A stretch of 64,000 bases of DNA from Trichostrongylus colubriformis (Eukaryota > Nematoda > Chromadorea > Rhabditida > Trichostrongylidae): positions 43,136,591 to 43,200,590 of the forward strand of contig OZ022258.1 of assembly GCA_963978905.1 (NCBI GenBank), in the 5' to 3' direction. Numbering within the stretch: the first letter of the stretch is position 1; every line of letters begins with the position of its first letter. Of the stretch, positions 59,095 to 64,000 are shown in pieces. The position numbers were made by a program, and so were the translations under genes. The notes beneath the pieces are model-generated. The model did not search any database. It was not told the DNA's origin and saw nothing but the letters and a program-made list of their open reading frames with translations.

Positions 59095-61959
59095 ATGACT
59101 TCGTTTCAAATAATCAAAATGGTGCTTGTGACGATCATGCTACAAATCGAACTTCAAACATTCGCTGAAGCTGGAGTGACTAGATCAGCGACGACTGGAC
59201 CGGCAAAACGACCGACGAGAGGATGCCCATTATCACCATACGCAACGTATTTGACGCGGGAGCAGCAGGTAATGGTACATCCAATGAGGAGTCGTTATTG
59301 CACGTTTTACAGTTATTAATTTGACTGAATGGAACTTTGCGTATTTAAGAGTATACCACTCTTTATTTCGAAGCGTCGCGTTTTTCTGGAGATTTGGACC
59401 AGTACTTGAGGCTACGGTATCACCCTAGCCACAACAGCGATCACCACTACGCATTGCAAATCTATCAACCTCTGAGTACGAGCGACTTACTTCCCTCAAT
59501 GGAGGCAGACACATTCTGCCAGTGCAGTAAGGCCACTACCAACGATACAGTGGATCCGTCTACCGCTACACACCTATTCTCATCACCTAGATGCAATTAA
59601 ATACACCTGCTGTCCTCTTATAGGCCAGAGTGTTTGCTTTCTGAAAAAAAACAGACTGTTCATACCAAGTCTCGCAAGCAAATCAGTCGATTTTTATCTG
59701 ACGCTTTTCATTAATTCACCAATGCTTCCGAAATTTTGAAAATTGCCGAAATTCGCTTTGATTTGCCGAAGCTGCGACTCATTTCGATCCCTCGCATTCA
59801 AGTCTTTCCCAAGAGTGTGTGTCGTGGCAGGGGTGAAGCCATTTGCCAGGGCTCTTTCCTCGCGTGTTCTCCCAAGGAATCTTGAGGAGGGGTATTGTTG
59901 CGGGTTGGAAATTACTTAATAGAACCCCAAAGACCACTTTCCTTTCAGTGACTTTCAGATCTATGGGGTAATCTTTCAAAAAAAAGTATAGTCATGCTTT
60001 GTAGGTACCAACACTAAAATTATCGATTGACAGAATTTTTTTTAGAGGCGTCAGTTTGGGAGGAGTAGGGAAGCGGTTGTATTTTTCGAAGAATTTCCTC
60101 GATGAATCGTTTTTCTTTTGTCCCACCACTGGCATACTTCTTGCCCCTTTTCTCTAGTCTCTCTCTCTCGACGAGCATCTTCGCATCTGCAAATAAGAAT
60201 GGCAAGGATGGTCCAGTTTCAGTAGTGAAGCGATTTGTTTCTTGTTTTTTTAACTCTGGCTAGTTAGAACTTTGCTCCCATTATCCAACACTGGCACCAA
60301 CCTAAGGTTATCGGGTGTGTACCCTTATGTCAGGATTTCGCACCGCGGCATGTCGCAAGAAACAATGCGGACGAGCTGAAGGCGCCATGTTGTTGGCTCC
60401 CGAAGCGATTACAAGTCAACTGCGTATCGCGCCCCTAACACAACGTAATCGTTCTAAGACCCAACTATCGCGACGCGCATAGCTCGCACACACTGCGTCG
60501 CGCGCCGCTCGTCGTCGTGATAAGGTAGACACCCAAGGTTATCGATAGGAGTTTCTTCAATTCTAGGATAATATTGTTTGAAGTAATCGGGTGATAGAGT
60601 AGGTAATCTGTATCATGAACTAATGTGCTTCACTCAGTTTTTTTTTTATTTGAGGAAACACTTCATGAACTTGTGGTTGAAGCACGAAACCAAGGAGCAG
60701 ACGAATTGATGGTCAAATCATATGTGGATAAATACGTCAGCAAAGTTCTGCCCCCTGAAAGGTGAATGCATGTTTGATGAGTTCCGAAAACAATGGTCAG
60801 GTAAATATTTGTTTGTTGGACCTCCTTGAAGGGGCGGGGATGGGGGGAGCGAGCCGAGAGGAGCCTTGATTTTGCCTTTTGGGGGGTGAGTACGGAGTTA
60901 ATCGCAAAGCGCGGTCGACCAGTTACCAGTTCCGAGTCAGATCGGCTTATACATAATGTGGTCATGTTGGCTTTTAGCCTTGCGCTCGCATGCATGGGTC
61001 GAGGGACGGTCGAATTTTGGAATGAAAAATAGGGAAGTCATCTTTTGGACGAAACTTTGAGGATTCCTCAACAATCGCCCCTAGTAAATTTTGGACCGGT
61101 TAGACGATCTGTAAATGAAGGACGTCAATCGATAGTCACACTTGGTGTTCGATAGTATTTTTAAAGAGACTTGAGAGTGGGAACAGGGAGTCATGGAAGT
61201 CTCGACCGACGCGGAAGATCGTAATTCTCGAAAATACTCATTGACGCTAGATGTAACCCTGCTTGCTGCTTGAAATCATATGGCGTACTTCAATACCGCT
61301 GAAGCCTTCGACCACCAGCAGGGGGAGATGAAAGATGGAATCGCCTTCAAACGGGAGAATACCCATAGAAGAAAGGGTGGAGGTGGTGTAATGACAGGTG
61401 GCGCACTCACCACTCTCATGGCTCTCATGGTGCGGGGATCAAATCCGGCATCAACGTCCACCCAGGCCAACCAAGCCTTTCATCGCTCCAGTGTCGGCAA
61501 ATCGGTACCAGACTCGTCTGGGAGGATAAAAGCGTTTACTTGTACATCGGCTGGCCACCGCAAGTCATTGTATGAGCCACATTACATTCACCAGCCATCA
61601 CGATTCTGAATGGAACTAGAATGCGCGGCGCATCCCAGAAAAGGATTGATTAACGCCAAAAAACTTTATCTTTAAATGCTTGTTCAGGTACGTCGAGTTC
61701 CAGGATGCATTTCAGCGGTTTGAAGCACAGCGCCGTGGCAAGCGAAGCACTCAAGGTACCTCACATTCATGAAAACTACATTCTGTTCTTGTTCTTTGAG
61801 CTGGACTCGTTTGCTTCGAATTCTCGATTTCGAAAGTCTTTTTCAGAGAAGAAAATTCCGACAAAGGTCTACGATCTTATCGATCAGTATTCTGGGAATG
61901 GTGACATGGAATATTCCAAATTTTTCGAGGAGAGCGTTAGAAACCTCAAGAGGGTTTGA
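59095..61959 (+). CDS. Small secreted helical protein, 4 exons, possibly SXP/RAL-2 (DUF148) type
   Basis: Exons 59095-59268, 60655-60761, 61688-61755, 61847-61959 join in phase to 153 residues. Residues 1-26 form a signal peptide (MTSFQIIKMVLVTIMLQ..TFAEA). The mature part has one Cys (RPTRGCPLSPYATYL) and amphipathic helices: TREQQETLHELVVEARNQGA, KSYVDKYVSKVLPPERYVEF, QDAFQRFEAQRRGKRS, then KVYDLIDQYSGNGDMEYSKF and a final ESVRNLKRV. The LTREQQ...LPPE..FQ.AFQRFEA pattern recalls SXP/RAL-2 proteins of parasitic nematodes, but this is memory-level similarity. RGKRS could be a proprotein cleavage site. A trans-splice acceptor precedes the ATG and AATAAA follows the stop by 41 bases. The first intron holds repeats. 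Confidence 0.75.
60315..60420. repeat. Partial copy of the CCCTTATGTCAGGATT repeat in an intron
   Basis: GTGTACCCTTATGTCAGGAT followed by TTCGCACCGCGGCATGTCGC and ATTACAAGTCAACTGCG matches the ends of the composite at 33945-34990. Confidence 0.55.
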
Positions 61960-62000
61960 AATATTGCAGTATAATTATTTGAAACATTTCTGTATAAGGG

Positions 62001-62006
62001 AATAAA
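62001..62006 (+). terminator. Polyadenylation signal AATAAA
   Basis: Canonical hexamer 41 bases after the stop codon of the secreted-protein gene. Confidence 0.65.
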
Positions 62007-63660
62007 TATGCTAACTATGTGACCTCGACTAAAAATGATAAAAAGACAGCAATGTATCGCTTGTATCGCAATCATTGAAAATTACATCCCAAAGTAACTT
62101 TTATCTCTTATCGGTGTGTGCCATGACGAAAGGAAATTGTGCTACGGCATTCGACATGCGATGCGATGGTGCTAGCTATGAGTGCCGTATTTCATGGGTT
62201 TCTCAAAGGAACCGGAAGGGGTCCGAAACAAGAGGTTGATGCAAAGAAATGAGCATTTTGTAATGAACACTCAGGATAGGAGCGATAATCGGCGAAAAAA
62301 CCCGGATTCAAAAGCGCGACGCTGCGGTGTGTATTCGTATTCCATTCGCATCCGACAACTTGACTTTGCGAGTTGTCCGCTGTAGAAGACGGGCCGAGGG
62401 CCAACGTTAGTTGTAGCAGACTTCCAGCGCAGTGGAGTGCCATTCCCAACTACATTGGCATTCATGTAAGTTCATCTAGAAACAATATAAGAAAGAACAA
62501 AGTAAAAAGTTAAAGGAAAAAACAAGTTTATAACAAAAACATCTCCTTTTGGCATCATGCAAAGGCGTCAAATTGGCGAGTTTGTGCCATGGTGACCACC
62601 TAAACTCGTCCACACTACGTCTGTTCTACCGTAAGCCAAAATTACCCCCTTCTGGTGTCTTTAATGGTGACGGTGCTTCACGCATTATTCTCTTCATTAT
62701 TTCTCTTTCCATCGCTTCAGGGTTCAACTAGAGTGTCATACATAATAAAGCAGCCACCTAAAAGTTGTCCGAAACTGTTTGCAGAGTGATTCGGAAAAGA
62801 ACTCTTTAAGTAAAAAAGTATCCAGCGTGGTTGTGCATTCGAGTATGACACCAAATTCCATCTAGAAAACAGAAAATTTTCCCGTCACTCGTTTTGAAAA
62901 TTCCTCTGTTCCCATTCTACAAAATGATACAGCCACCTCATGTTTTCTCGCCACTTTTGACCACCTTTTGATGGAGCTGTACTATTGCTGTGTATCTCTA
63001 TTTTCTAGTAAAGGCAAGCGGGGGATTGCTATCTGATCCGAAGGAAGATTAACTTACCTTAAAATAAGGCCTGGAGATATCCGAATGCCAGATCGCGCGC
63101 AAATACCGATGGGTTCGTGCATTTTTCAGTAGTTTCAACTAGCATTCTGAGGGATATGAAACCACAAGAAGAATTGGTCTTGTCACGCCTTTTGATAAAA
63201 ATGGGCGCAACTTTCAGACAGAGGCAAGTTTTACTGGGTCATGCTGGGAAGCAAGATCTTCGCTTCTGCAACATCTCCATTTATAAAAATTCGGGATGAA
63301 CTTTCCAGGACATTCGAATCATATTCCGCGATTTCGTTCCAAAAGTTGCTTGCGGAATGAGAAACACTCACCGAAATACCATCGCAGCTTGAATTTTCAG
63401 TCTTTCAGATATTAAAGTCAGTGTAAAAAAATTAAAACGTAAAAAAATAAGATATCAGTTCCACGCTTTGACTCAACCATCAAAATCGCTGCTATTTTCA
63501 TGTGTTTGAGGAATATCGTTGCCAGAGAACCTCAAAATCGGAAAACTCATGGAACCATAAATCCCACGATGGCTGATGCATAATATCTTTCTCTTACAAC
63601 CAGCAGGTTTGGGCGCAAACATTATCGAATGGGTTCCGGGCTATCCGTCGTGTTTATCTA
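62007..63660. other. Gap without genes
   Basis: A block at about 62278-62350 (GAGCGATAATCGG, AAAAGCGCGAC, TGTATTCG) recurs in diverged form at about 36500-36570. Otherwise nothing is recognised. Confidence 0.3.
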
Positions 63661-63930
63661 AAGGCAGCAACAGGGGGAATTCAGACGAAAAGTAAAACAA
63701 GTAGTGAATCTGAAAGTGGATAGCCTAGTGACAGGACAGTGGAAAAAAAACGGATGGAAATGGCCAAAAAGCCGCGAAATAGGACCCCCCTTCTCTCGTT
63801 GATCCTCAACGCGGATGACCTTTCCGTCAAGGAGCGGATCTTCGAACGGATTTTCCACTGGCATGCTGCCAAGTAAACACAAGGTAATGTTTGGAAATAC
63901 GACAGCATCTTTTTCCTGAAGTGAGCTTCA
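63661..63930. repeat. Dispersed repeat, copy 2 of 2
   Basis: Same blocks in the same order as 11203-11480, about 75-80 percent alike by eye. Ends near the window edge. Confidence 0.65.
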
Positions 63931-64000
63931 GGCTAGAATTGCGAAAGCGCTCTGCAATACCTTCGATCTCACTGCACATCCTTGGCCGCTCTCATCGTAG

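Noticed and set aside
1..64000. CRISPR arrays, operons or other prokaryotic systems
   Set aside because: Spliced genes and eukaryotic transposons throughout; no regularly spaced direct repeats with unique spacers.

Overview
This is a eukaryotic window, most probably from a parasitic clade V (strongylid, hookworm-like) nematode. The main evidence is structural: many short exons with GT..AG introns, gene starts placed directly after TTTTCAG/TTTTACAG-type acceptors as expected for spliced-leader trans-splicing, orthologues of well known nematode genes, and a heavy load of mariner/Tc1-type elements. Species assignment is inference. Long open frames are uninformative here; the genes were recovered by reading exon by exon, checking splice phase and comparing with remembered families.

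Layout. (1) About 1-10.6 kb, minus strand: the 5' two thirds of a Son of sevenless (sos-1) orthologue, 16 in-phase exons covering the histone-fold, DH and PH domains; the catalytic RasGEF part lies beyond the left edge. One of its introns contains a 1.4 kb near-perfect palindrome (1927-3307). (2) About 10.6-36 kb: repeat-rich, gene-poor DNA with three mariner copies, a mariner-derived fold-back, two copies of a 505 bp Tc1-like element in opposite orientation, several MITEs and tRNA-derived repeats; only a few orphan exon candidates are seen. (3) 36.1-42.3 kb, minus: a complete seven-exon chn-1 (CHIP/STUB1) gene, TPR plus U-box. (4) 43.2-49.5 kb, plus: a complete 18-exon sut-2 (ZC3H14, Nab2 family poly(A)-binding protein) gene, divergent from chn-1 with about 0.9 kb between the start codons. 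(5) 49.5-59 kb: repeats, including a perfect 43 bp-arm hairpin, a second mariner fold-back and TA- and TTAA-type MITEs. (6) 59.1-62.0 kb, plus: a four-exon gene for a small secreted helical protein, possibly of the SXP/RAL-2 (DUF148) type. (7) 62-64 kb: repeats only.

The host genes do not form an operon or a pathway together: Ras/Rac signalling (sos-1), protein quality control (chn-1), poly(A) RNA binding (sut-2) and a secreted protein. The most unusual theme is that several unrelated mariner families in one window have been converted to symmetrical fold-back elements, the largest of which carries a regular ladder of small hairpins.
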